Origin: Lentisphaerae bacterium GWF2_50_93
Lineage (GTDB): Bacteria > Verrucomicrobiota > Lentisphaeria > Victivallales > GWF2-50-93
NCBI GenBank assembly: GCA_001804815.1
Contig: MHBI01000070.1
Span: 1 to 47,832 of the forward strand
Direction: 5' to 3'
DNA: 47,832 nt
Part shown: positions 26,872 through 34,612 of the stretch, piece after piece
Position numbering within the stretch: the stretch's first letter is position 1
Layout: each line of letters starts with the position of its first letter
Notes under the pieces: generated by a model
Database searches by the model: none
The model's input: the letters and a program-made list of their open reading frames with translations, nothing else
Told to the model about the DNA's origin: nothing
Made by a program: the position numbers and the translations under genes

Positions 26872-27939
26872 TCATCCCTCCTTTACTATGTCGAAATAGC
26901 TTTCGCCGGTAAGCGTGTGCTTGAAATACTTGTCATCATATGGGACTGCGACTGACTTGAGATTCCTTGCATTCGATCCGCTCTTGTGTCCGAACATCGA
27001 GATTGCCGCCTCTGCAATCTTGTCATTTGGCACGGGCAGGCATCTTAACAGGGAGTCTATGCCGTCATCCCATATGGGTTCACTGTGGAAGTATATGATT
27101 TTAAGTTCAGCGGGTATTTTAATTCCTGCTGACTTAGCGGCCATGAGTACATGCAGCGCCTGATTGAACTCATAGCAGAGGAGAACTGGAGAAGGCTGCC
27201 CCATCCTTAGGAATGAACGAAGATCATCGCTTGTCATTTCGGATGCGGAAAAGGTCATGGGCTTCAGACCGGCTTTCGCCATCGCATCCATATATCCCAG
27301 GTACCTGTCCTCGACGCTGTAGTGACTTTCGGGCGGCCGTCCTGGAAGCAGGCTGGAGCCGACATAATAGCCGATCCCAAGGTAGTTCTGCGAAACCATG
27401 AAGGAGACGATCCGGGAAGCCGCACCATAGTCGTCCGGGTAGACGCTGTTATACTTCAGTTTGTTGTTAATCCATATTTCAGGCATGCCCGCCGACTGGA
27501 ACACGTTTAACAGAGGTTTGATATCGCCCTGGGTTATATTGACGAATGCGCCGTCAATCCCCATTTTCGCCGGATTTACCTCCATGGTCCCCGTGTCCGG
27601 CGACGGCACCGTGACAAAGGCAAGATACTTGTTGATCTTAAGCAAACTGATCTGGAGGCGCTGGAGGAAGATGCTTGAGATAAAGCTCCGCGTATTATCT
27701 TTCAATCCTACCAACCCAATCGCCCCATGCGTGTTGTTCCTCAATGCCAAAGCCTGCTTGTTCGGCCTGTATTCAAGCCGGCCGGCGACATCGATGACAT
27801 GCTGGCGCACGGTATCGCTTATCCTGCCGGTTCCGCTCAGCGCCTGTGAAACTGTCTGCTGGCTGACTCCCGCCGTCCACGCCACGAACGCCTGCGTGAC
27901 AGGACTGGCCGTATTGCCCGATGTTTTGTTTTTTCTCAT
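26872..27939 (-). CDS. LacI family transcriptional regulator (paralog 1)
   Basis: A 355-residue regulator. Residues about 15-70 form the LacI helix-turn-helix and hinge: [19 protein letters not shown] and [16 protein letters not shown], a divergent form of the usual VSxxTVSRVLN. The remainder is a periplasmic-binding-protein-like sensor domain. An AAGGTGG site precedes the ATG. Upstream lies a TTGACA -35 box (28020-28025) and a GATATTA-CC-TAATATC palindrome (27978-27993), probably its own operator. Its stop overlaps the prepilin-like gene, so regulator, pseudopilin, GH16 and GH5-like enzyme probably form one autoregulated operon. The effector is unknown, presumably a sugar. Confidence 0.88.
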   Translation of the reverse strand: MRKNKTSGNTASPVTQAFVAWTAGVSQQTVSQALSGTGRISDTVRQHVIDVAGRLEYRPNKQALALRNNTHGAIGLVGLKDNTRSFISSIFLQRLQISLLKINKYLAFVTVPSPDTGTMEVNPAKMGIDGAFVNITQGDIKPLLNVFQSAGMPEIWINNKLKYNSVYPDDYGAASRIVSFMVSQNYLGIGYYVGSSLLPGRPPESHYSVEDRYLGYMDAMAKAGLKPMTFSASEMTSDDLRSFLRMGQPSPVLLCYEFNQALHVLMAAKSAGIKIPAELKIIYFHSEPIWDDGIDSLLRCLPVPNDKIAEAAISMFGHKSGSNARNLKSVAVPYDDKYFKHTLTGESYFDIVKEG

Positions 27940-27977
27940 TGCTCAACCACCTTAGGCAACTAATTGAAAAGTCACAT

Positions 27978-28044
27978 GATATTACCTAATATCTATAGTA
28001 ATAAAGCATATTCAAGGCATGTCAAGCATCGATTGATATTTTCC
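27978..28044 (-). promoter_or_regulatory. Promoter and operator of LacI paralog 1
   Basis: Reading on the minus strand: a conserved AATATCAATCGATGC block (28026-28040), TTGACA (28020-28025), a -10 region around TATTAC 16 bases on, then the palindrome GATATTAGGTAATATC (27978-27993). The same order recurs upstream of the other two LacI paralogs. Probable autoregulatory operator. Confidence 0.65.
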
Positions 28045-28421
28045 AGCATTGCGAAGCTCATGAAACTTTGCCAGCAAAATTTTATCAATACATCCCGGAA
28101 TTCCTGAATTTCGCAGGAGAGATGCCACTTCCTTCCATCTGTCTTGATATCGAGCAACAGAAATTTGTAGTCCGAGCGTTTCTGTCCTGCCTCAGCTGGC
28201 CAGTATCCCTCCAAGTTGAGGCCGACTCCGCTCCATCCACTGCCTGTCAGATGTATGTTTACGGAATTGTCCACTGTCTCGACAGTTCCATTATTTTCCC
28301 ATGTTTTTGTTTTTCAAATCTCTTCTTTTGGCTTCCAATCGATTTTTCCCTCAGCGAATGTTGCGGCTTCGAAACTCGCGGCAAATATTGCCGCGACCAG
28401 TATTTTAACTGCGTATTTCAT
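27993..28421 (-). pseudogene. Decayed secreted carbohydrate-binding-like protein (in-frame TGA)
   Basis: An AAAGGAG site precedes ATG at 28421, which opens a clear signal peptide (MKYAVKILVAAIFAASFEAA) and runs 35 codons to a TGA at 28314-28316. The same frame continues without a break to WENNGTVETVDNSVNIHLTG, then GWSGVGLNLEGYWPAE and YKFLLLDIKTDG, wording typical of a sugar-binding jelly-roll domain, before ending at 27993. The total of about 142 codons is short for such a domain, so the 3' part is also damaged or shifted. It sits between the two cassettes and was probably their small binding protein, like the one at 3230. A base error in the assembly could also explain the TGA. Confidence 0.6.
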
Positions 28422-28514
28422 TTGTGATTTACTCCTTTTAATTGTACATTTTACATCAGCTCGATGTAATTTTGAATTACCTCAGTTTTATGCACATATT
28501 AGTAAAGGTTCCAC

Positions 28515-31412
28515 TTATTTCTCCGTCAATTCATATATCATATACGGGTTTCCAGCAGAGATTTCGGCTTTTAACGTATACGCTCCGTCTTTGTAATCGG
28601 TTTTAACTTCTTTGACACGTTTTCCTGTGAAATCGCATGCATATAGTTTCATCCCCGAATTGCTGTTCTTCAGGCTGACATTTGCCGCTCCCATGTGAAC
28701 GAGATAAGGCAGCTTGCCCCAGCCGATCAGCGTTGTCATGTCCTTTGAAGCGAATTTCATCTCAGTGTTGAGCACGTTCGTCAAGTGAAAAAGGAGGACG
28801 CGTCTGCTGCCGGACAGATTGTTGTCGTCCATTGAGGACGCAGACAGCGAACAGAAATAATTGTTATCTCGGACAGAAAGGTTTCCCGCGGAAATATCGA
28901 TCCCTTCCGACGCCACAATGCATTCCGTTTTGGGCGACTGGATTTTAATGTAGCATTTTGTCTTGTCGAGCGTGATTTCTCCGGTATCGGAAACAAGATT
29001 GTCTCCAGCCACGGAAATATCTTTGTAGGCAATAAACTTATTGCCGTTTAAAACCGTGTTATCCGTGGGAGGGGAGTCGGCAACCACGCCGTCAAATTCC
29101 CCTTCGATCTTGCGGCTGCCTTCGATGACCTGCGAACCGGTCTGTGAGATCAGGGCCAATGCGTTGAAGCTGTGGGGAAAAATCCCCTTGACCCACATGT
29201 CTCCGACTCCCTGCCTGGTCGCCTCCTGCATCGCGACCCCGTAGACATATTTTTTAGCGCCCGGAGCGACGTCGCCGCGGCGGAACATCAGGACGATCTG
29301 CTTCTCGGTAAGCTGGTTAAGTGGATCCGAACTCATGTCGAAGCCTTGCATCCCCTGGGTTTCATTTACGCGCTTTTCGTCATGTGCCCAGGCGAAGCGA
29401 TATAGGGCATCCCAGTCCTGAAGCGAAGCATATGCGCCCATAAGGGCTCCGCCTTCAGCACGATACTTGTTTGGCGCGCAATAGCTGTATTCTGTGACCG
29501 TGAACGGCTTGCCGAATATCCGCGTTGAAGCCATGAAAATCGGGGTGATATATGTGTAATGTGACGAGTTAAGATTGCTTTGCTGATTGTAGTGGGGCTG
29601 GGGGTGGTCGGAATATTGGTGGTTGTCAACTAGGTCAAACTGGTTGCGTGTAAAAGTCTGGGGCATGGTGTGCCACCAGTTGCTGCCAGTAAGCATGGCT
29701 TTAACTCCAAGTCCGCGGAGGAATTTTTCGATTTTTCTGTTTGACTCCATCTTGACCTCGATCAGAAACTGCGCGAAAAGAGTATCTTGCTTAGGATCGT
29801 CAACCGCACTTGTCAGATTCCTTTCCTTCTTCCATTCCGCAAATCGCTCCAAGTAGAACGGCTTTGCCAGCCTCCCTCCCCAGCTACTGGCGATGCTGTC
29901 TTCATTTAGAGGACAGATCATGAGCAAGGCGGGATCTTCCTTCCAGGCAATTCCGGTATATGGATTGACATGGTTCATCCATTTTACGACCAGCTTCTTC
30001 CAAGCCTCGAATGCGGGTTCGTGAATGGGGACAAGCCCTTTTATTTCGCCTTCTATGACCTTGTCGATTCCGGCAATCTCCCCTTTGTCGAAGCGCCGCT
30101 GCGTGTAGAGGTCGATTGCAACATACATTCCCGCTTTTTTCATTGCTGCAAACATGTAGTCGAGCTTGTCCAGATAGGCCGGATCGACATCGTCTGACAC
30201 ATCGCTTTTCCAGTTTCCCTTCCTCATGTGCACGTCCGTATGGTGGAAACGAACGGCATTGTAGCCCGTCTTTTTGAAATGTTCTGCTATTCTATCCGCC
30301 TCCGATTTTTCGAGATAGTTGGCTGTGTAGCAGAGATTTGTCCCAATCAGTTTCACCCTGTTGCCGTTGCCTTCATAGGCGAAGTGGCCGTCCTTGTTGA
30401 CAATTCTTCCGTATTTGCCGGCCGGTGCGTCGTTAAGGAATGAAAAGTCGAGAATGCTTCCTTCTTCAATCCTGCTGCTGAAGGGAAGCTCTGTCCACTC
30501 CGTGTCGTCGCCCTTTACCACATAGGGGAGAAGTTCTGCGGAAACATCGAATTGAAGCTTCATGGATGTCACATTCTGGGGATTGGGATATTCAAGCCAG
30601 ATATGGAATGCGGTCGTCTTTGGCCGCAAATCCTTCAGCGATATCTGAAGGTCTGAGCTCTTTACCGTGAAGCTGGTCTTCCCGTTGCTAAGGGTGATTG
30701 ATTTTGTCTTGTGGGGAAGCCGTATTTCGGGTGTGACCTCTTCCGGTAACGCAACTTCTGTGCCGTCGTCGAGGATCACTTTTCCGCCTGCGAAATCCTT
30801 GGATGCGAAAGGGAAAAACAAATAGACCTTTTCATATGAGGCCTGGCCTCCGTTGGAAGGGGTCAAAACATAATTTACACGGTAGTACTCCTTGCCCACA
30901 CCATCCCTGATCTTACTGATGCTCTCAAGCATCTTCAGTTTCGGGCTTGTCTTGAAATCGGCGGTGATTTTATCGCCCGTTTTTACGACATTCTCTAGGC
31001 AGTAGTCCTGTGCGGACCATCCGCCGTATGGAATGACGACCAGATTGCTGGCCCCCCAGCTGCTTTCGCTGTTCATGCGGAGCACTCCGTTGAGTTCCAG
31101 AAGTCCCCGATGGTCGATTCTTATAGGCGCGGGGATTGTTCCGTCTTGCGCTTTAACAAAAAAGGACGAGGATAAAAGCAGGAGGCATATTACCGATAAT
31201 TGCGCTAATTTGAGGATACAGGGCAGCCCACGCTCAAGTTCACCAGCCCCCCCAAGCGGGAAAGCCTTCGGCGGCGTAAGAGGTTTATGCGCACTCCAGG
31301 GGTGCACAAGCCTCAGGCGTGCGACCAAGTACGGCTGTGAACTCCAACGGATGAATCTTAACCTAAAAGCATTCCATATGCCCGACACCGACGGCGAACG
31401 ATCAATAATCAT
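28515..31412 (-). CDS. Secreted GH5-like glycoside hydrolase (paralog), with odd N-terminal extension
   Basis: A 965-residue paralog of the enzyme at 22455-25190, with the same order: beta-rich N-terminal part, TIM-barrel region with RFHHTDVHMRKGNW, candidate catalytic Glu504 (CPLNEDS) and Glu641 (FTVTEYSYCAP), and C-terminal MIYELTEK. The ATG at 31412 has a strong AAAGGAG site, but the hydrophobic export signal (LAQLSVICLLLLSSSFFVKA) begins only near residue 68. The first 65 residues come from repeat-like DNA, including a GTTGGAGTTCACAGC segment at 31331-31350. Export may be impaired, or a start nearer the signal may be used. Ends the second LacI-prepilin cassette. Confidence 0.8.
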   Translation of the reverse strand: MIIDRSPSVSGIWNAFRLRFIRWSSQPYLVARLRLVHPWSAHKPLTPPKAFPLGGAGELERGLPCILKLAQLSVICLLLLSSSFFVKAQDGTIPAPIRIDHRGLLELNGVLRMNSESSWGASNLVVIPYGGWSAQDYCLENVVKTGDKITADFKTSPKLKMLESISKIRDGVGKEYYRVNYVLTPSNGGQASYEKVYLFFPFASKDFAGGKVILDDGTEVALPEEVTPEIRLPHKTKSITLSNGKTSFTVKSSDLQISLKDLRPKTTAFHIWLEYPNPQNVTSMKLQFDVSAELLPYVVKGDDTEWTELPFSSRIEEGSILDFSFLNDAPAGKYGRIVNKDGHFAYEGNGNRVKLIGTNLCYTANYLEKSEADRIAEHFKKTGYNAVRFHHTDVHMRKGNWKSDVSDDVDPAYLDKLDYMFAAMKKAGMYVAIDLYTQRRFDKGEIAGIDKVIEGEIKGLVPIHEPAFEAWKKLVVKWMNHVNPYTGIAWKEDPALLMICPLNEDSIASSWGGRLAKPFYLERFAEWKKERNLTSAVDDPKQDTLFAQFLIEVKMESNRKIEKFLRGLGVKAMLTGSNWWHTMPQTFTRNQFDLVDNHQYSDHPQPHYNQQSNLNSSHYTYITPIFMASTRIFGKPFTVTEYSYCAPNKYRAEGGALMGAYASLQDWDALYRFAWAHDEKRVNETQGMQGFDMSSDPLNQLTEKQIVLMFRRGDVAPGAKKYVYGVAMQEATRQGVGDMWVKGIFPHSFNALALISQTGSQVIEGSRKIEGEFDGVVADSPPTDNTVLNGNKFIAYKDISVAGDNLVSDTGEITLDKTKCYIKIQSPKTECIVASEGIDISAGNLSVRDNNYFCSLSASSMDDNNLSGSRRVLLFHLTNVLNTEMKFASKDMTTLIGWGKLPYLVHMGAANVSLKNSNSGMKLYACDFTGKRVKEVKTDYKDGAYTLKAEISAGNPYMIYELTEK

Positions 31413-31427
31413 AATTACTCCTTTTTT

Positions 31428-31640
31428 TTAATAATAGTAGACCACGAATTTCCCTATCAAGTAGGCGGCGTGGTTCAGTAACGACGCATGTCCATCAACA
31501 TAGCCAAAGTCTTCTGCCCCCCTTCTTTTCCTGTCATCAGGTTTGGCATATAACCCGCCCTGTTCATCCGTATTGCAGGAACTTGAAAATATAAAATTGT
31601 TTTCTTTTCCATATAAATATAACGCTCCCTGCCATCTACT
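31428..31640 (-). pseudogene. C-terminal fragment of another prepilin-like protein
   Basis: Directly after the stop of the intact prepilin-like gene, a different frame encodes LYLYGKENNFIFSSS, then AEDFGYVDGHASLLNHAAYL and ends at 31428. YVDGHASL is the C-terminal signature of this pseudopilin family. There is no start, leader or helix, so it looks like the tail of a second gene copy fused or deleted at its 5' side. Confidence 0.5.
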
Positions 31641-32502
31641 TGTATGCCCAGCTTCCGGCATCGGTATCATCGGCGCTGCTTTGGGGCAGATTATTGTATA
31701 ACACAGCCGAGATATGACCATCAAAATAAGCGACATTCAAAGATTTTCTTAGTCCATGTCGTAGCGGAATCCCATATGTTATGCGCCACATTTGCGAGTC
31801 TGGATGTCCGTCGCTTAGGCGGCTTGCAACTCCTGATTGGTCGGTTGCCGAACTGCCCATCATATCCATCAGCATGAAAATTTCGGATGGCCTCTGAATT
31901 TGCATTATACCTCGTCCTGTCGTAGTGTCGGAAAGGCAGTTACTGTTGAAGCCTATATCCAATTTATTATGGTTGGAAGCGGAAAAGTTGTTTGAGATAT
32001 TGTCGGCCAGCCAGTCTCGTGAACTCATTCTCATGGAAGGGCAGGTAAAAACCCCACGTGGAATTCGCCAGTTTTGTCCATCGTACTCAAAAGAGGGATC
32101 TTTATAGCACAGTTTTTGAAGATATACATTTGGCATGTAGTATGGCATCAGAGTATCCTGCCAGAATAAATCGCCAGTATTAGCAGGACGATCGGGAATG
32201 GTATTGTATCTCCCTTTCTGCATATACTCGTTATAATCGCTTGCATATTGATTTTCAAACAGGCTGATCTGGCGCATGTTGTTCAGACAAAGCAAATCTC
32301 GGGCAATTTCCTTGGCATTTTGCAGAGCTGGCAGCAGAAGCGCAGCCAGAATTGCGATGATCGCAATCACGACAAGGAGCTCGATAAGAGTAAAGTTCGA
32401 TACTGGCGGGTGACGGATTTTGGGACAATCACTACTGGAGCCAGCATCCTGCATCGGGTATTTGGCATCATGCATCTTGGCGCATAATTTAAACTTATTC
32501 AT
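31636..32502 (-). CDS. Prepilin-type N-terminal methylation protein with repeat-derived leader (paralog)
   Basis: A 288-residue pseudopilin-like protein. The helix [20 protein letters not shown] starts at about residue 37 after a long leader whose DNA (about 32400-32490) is made of GATGCATGATGCC / GATGCAGGATGCTGG words, parallel to the leader of the gene at 26117. The body has [11 protein letters not shown], cysteine pairs and [10 protein letters not shown]. The start at 32502 lies seven bases after GGAGG; the alternative ATG at 32508 overlaps the LacI stop. The residue before cleavage is Asn. Coupled to LacI paralog 2 and followed by the GH5-like gene. Confidence 0.85.
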   Translation of the reverse strand: MNKFKLCAKMHDAKYPMQDAGSSSDCPKIRHPPVSNFTLIELLVVIAIIAILAALLLPALQNAKEIARDLLCLNNMRQISLFENQYASDYNEYMQKGRYNTIPDRPANTGDLFWQDTLMPYYMPNVYLQKLCYKDPSFEYDGQNWRIPRGVFTCPSMRMSSRDWLADNISNNFSASNHNKLDIGFNSNCLSDTTTGRGIMQIQRPSEIFMLMDMMGSSATDQSGVASRLSDGHPDSQMWRITYGIPLRHGLRKSLNVAYFDGHISAVLYNNLPQSSADDTDAGSWAYK

Positions 32503-32504
32503 AT

Positions 32505-33569
32505 TCATTCCTCCTTTACTATATCGAAGTAGCTTTTGTCGGTAAGCGTATGCCTGAAATATTTCGGATCGTAGGGGACGGCGACGGACCTGGCATTTTT
32601 CTCCGGAGAACCGCGATTGCATTCGAACATCGAGATTGCCGCCTCTGCAAGCTTGTCATTTGGCACGGGCAGGCATCGCAGCAGGGAGTCTATGCCGTCA
32701 TCCCATATGGGCTCACTATGGAAATATATGATCTTAAGTTCATCAGGTATCTTGCTTCCAGCGGATTTAGCGGCCATCAGGACATACAGCGCCTGGTTGA
32801 ACTCGTAGCAGATGAGGATTGGAAATGGTTGAGCCATCCTGATAAATGAGCGCAGATCATCGCTTGTCAAGTCAGAGGATGAAAAGGTCCTAGGCCTCAA
32901 TCTGGCTTTCACCATCGCATCAATATATCCCTGGTATCTGTCTTCGACGCTATAGTGGCTTTTAGGAGGCCATACTGGAAGCAGGGAGGAGCCGACATAC
33001 CCGATCCCAATACAATTTTGCGACACCAGAAAGGAGACAAGCTGGAAAGCCTCACCATAGTCGTCCGGGTAGACGCTGTTGAAGTGCAGCTTGTTGTTAA
33101 TCCATATTTCAGGCATTCCTGCCGACTGGAACAAGCTGGACAGGGATTTGATATCGCCCTGAGTTATATTGACGAATGCGCCGTCAATCCCCATTTTCGA
33201 CGGATTGACATCAATTTCGCCCATTTCCGGTGAAGGCACCGTAATAAAGGCGAGATATTTATTGATCTTAAGCAGGCTGATCTGCAGGCGCTGGAGGAAG
33301 ATGCTTGAGATAAAGCTCCGGGTATTATCTTTCAGTCCTACCAGACCAATCGCCCCATGCGTGCTGTTACTCAATGCCATGGCCAGCTTGTTCGGGCTGT
33401 ATTCAAGTCTGCTGGCGACATCGAAGACATGCTGGCGGACGGAATTGCTTATCCTGCCGGTTCCGCTCAGCGCCTGGGAAACTGTCTGCTGGCTGGCTTC
33501 TGCCGACTTGACCACAAGTGCCTGGGTGGCGGCATGAGCCGAATTGTTGTATGATTTATTTTCCTTCAC
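32505..33569 (-). CDS. LacI family transcriptional regulator (paralog 2)
   Basis: A 354-residue regulator closely related to paralogs at 26872 and 39540, with long identical stretches such as [20 protein letters not shown] in the sensor domain. The DNA-binding part reads [20 protein letters not shown]. The start is GTG at 33569, preceded by AAAGGTG at a rather long distance. Upstream is the best copy of the putative operator, a perfect 22-bp palindrome at 33605-33626. The stop overlaps the downstream prepilin-like gene. It probably controls the second cassette and may cross-regulate the first, since the helix-turn-helix residues are nearly the same. Confidence 0.88.
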   Translation of the reverse strand: MKENKSYNNSAHAATQALVVKSAEASQQTVSQALSGTGRISNSVRQHVFDVASRLEYSPNKLAMALSNSTHGAIGLVGLKDNTRSFISSIFLQRLQISLLKINKYLAFITVPSPEMGEIDVNPSKMGIDGAFVNITQGDIKSLSSLFQSAGMPEIWINNKLHFNSVYPDDYGEAFQLVSFLVSQNCIGIGYVGSSLLPVWPPKSHYSVEDRYQGYIDAMVKARLRPRTFSSSDLTSDDLRSFIRMAQPFPILICYEFNQALYVLMAAKSAGSKIPDELKIIYFHSEPIWDDGIDSLLRCLPVPNDKLAEAAISMFECNRGSPEKNARSVAVPYDPKYFRHTLTDKSYFDIVKEE

Positions 33570-33604
33570 AGTTCCAGCACCTTTAAAAAAAGAGATGGAA
33601 AATA

Positions 33605-33664
33605 CATGATATTACGTAATATCATGCAATATAACACAATGTCAAGCATTAATTGTTATTTTCC
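33605..33664 (-). promoter_or_regulatory. Promoter and operator of LacI paralog 2
   Basis: On the minus strand: conserved AATAACAATTAATGC block (33646-33660), TTGACA (33640-33645), 17 bases, then ATATTA within ATGATATTACGTAATATCAT, whose perfect palindrome extends to 22 bp (33605-33626). The operator covers the -10 box, so a bound repressor would block RNA polymerase. Confidence 0.7.
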
Positions 33665-33751
33665 TGTGAATACTGTAATAATACCCAGTGCCATTCCAAC
33701 TAAACATATTTAACAGCTAAAATATATATTAAGGGAACCTCAAATAATTGA

Positions 33752-34192
33752 TTGAACATGGACTACAGCGACAATCAAATTAATCTATATTTAAAGCGGT
33801 TGAAGAACGAACAACTGAAAATGAAGAAGAGAATGTTCAAGAGCTTTTTCGATATCGATTGCCGTCTTGAGGAGCTGGACAAGGCCGGAGACCCGCTGAC
33901 GAAGCTGAACGAGGTTGTTAACTGGGAGAGCTTCCGCGAGAAGCTTGAGACTATAAGAGAGGAAGACAGGAAGAGCAATGCTGGGCGGAAGCCTTTTGAT
34001 GCTGCTGTCATGTTCCGGATACTGATACTCCAGTCCTTAAACAACCTCGGTAACGACTCGATCGAATACAAGATACGGGACAGTCTTTCGTTCATGCGCT
34101 TCCTCGGACTTTCCCTCTGGAACCGTGTGCTTGATGACGCCAAGACGATATGGCTCTACCGCGAGCATATACAGAGGAAGGGCTGCCGCAAT
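33752..34192 (+). pseudogene. IS5-family transposase, N-terminal fragment
   Basis: About 147 codons matching the N-terminal (DUF772-type) half of an IS5-family transposase: a lysine-rich start, then RKPFDAAVMFRILILQSLNN, FMRFLGLSLWNRVLDDAKTIW and LYREHIQRKG. The DDE catalytic part is missing; after about 34192 the sequence changes to another transposase fragment. AGGGAACCTCAAATAATTG just before the ATG could be the remaining left end of the element. Not functional. Confidence 0.75.
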
Positions 34193-34200
34193 AATAGAAC

Positions 34201-34479
34201 AGGTTCGAACGGCTGGCTCCAACCCGGAAACTTGTGCTCGACACAGTGCGCATGATCGCCTGCCGTGCGGAGACCGCGCTTGCAGTGCTGGCACGTGAGT
34301 AGTTGTCGAGCCCGGACGCAGTGCGCGGAGAACTGCATGTCTTCCTGCATCCGCTGGCCGAACCGCGCTTGAACCGCATGGCCGAGACAATACTGACCAA
34401 CTTGAATGAAACAGAGTTCATCTATCCTGGCACGAAACTGAAGATGGTCTACAGGATGCTTGCCACTGCCCAGCCTTGA
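34201..34479 (+). pseudogene. C-terminal fragment of a different transposase
   Basis: A frame shifted against the preceding fragment reads APTRKLVLDTVRMIACRAET, meets a TAG, then continues ELHVFLHPLAEPRLNRMAET, NLNETEFIYPGTKLKMVYRM and ends at 34479. The pattern (AYRAET-like helix, hydrophobic strand, then N-x-T-x-x-FPGT-x-L-x-x-VY) is what I remember from the C-terminus of planctomycete-type DDE transposases. No start, one internal stop: a remnant. Confidence 0.5.
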
Positions 34480-34612
34480 AAAATACAACTTAAAAATGCC
34501 ACAACATCATTTTCCACGGGTAAGGGAATCTGAAGGCGGGGGCATTTAGTGTGATCCTGAACGTAGACGCACGCATCACTTTATTTTTAAGTCTGTTAGT
34601 CCAATTCTGAAT

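Noticed and set aside
28314..28316. TGA as a selenocysteine codon
   Set aside because: No SECIS-like stem was recognised right after it, the family is not a known selenoprotein, and the downstream part also seems damaged.
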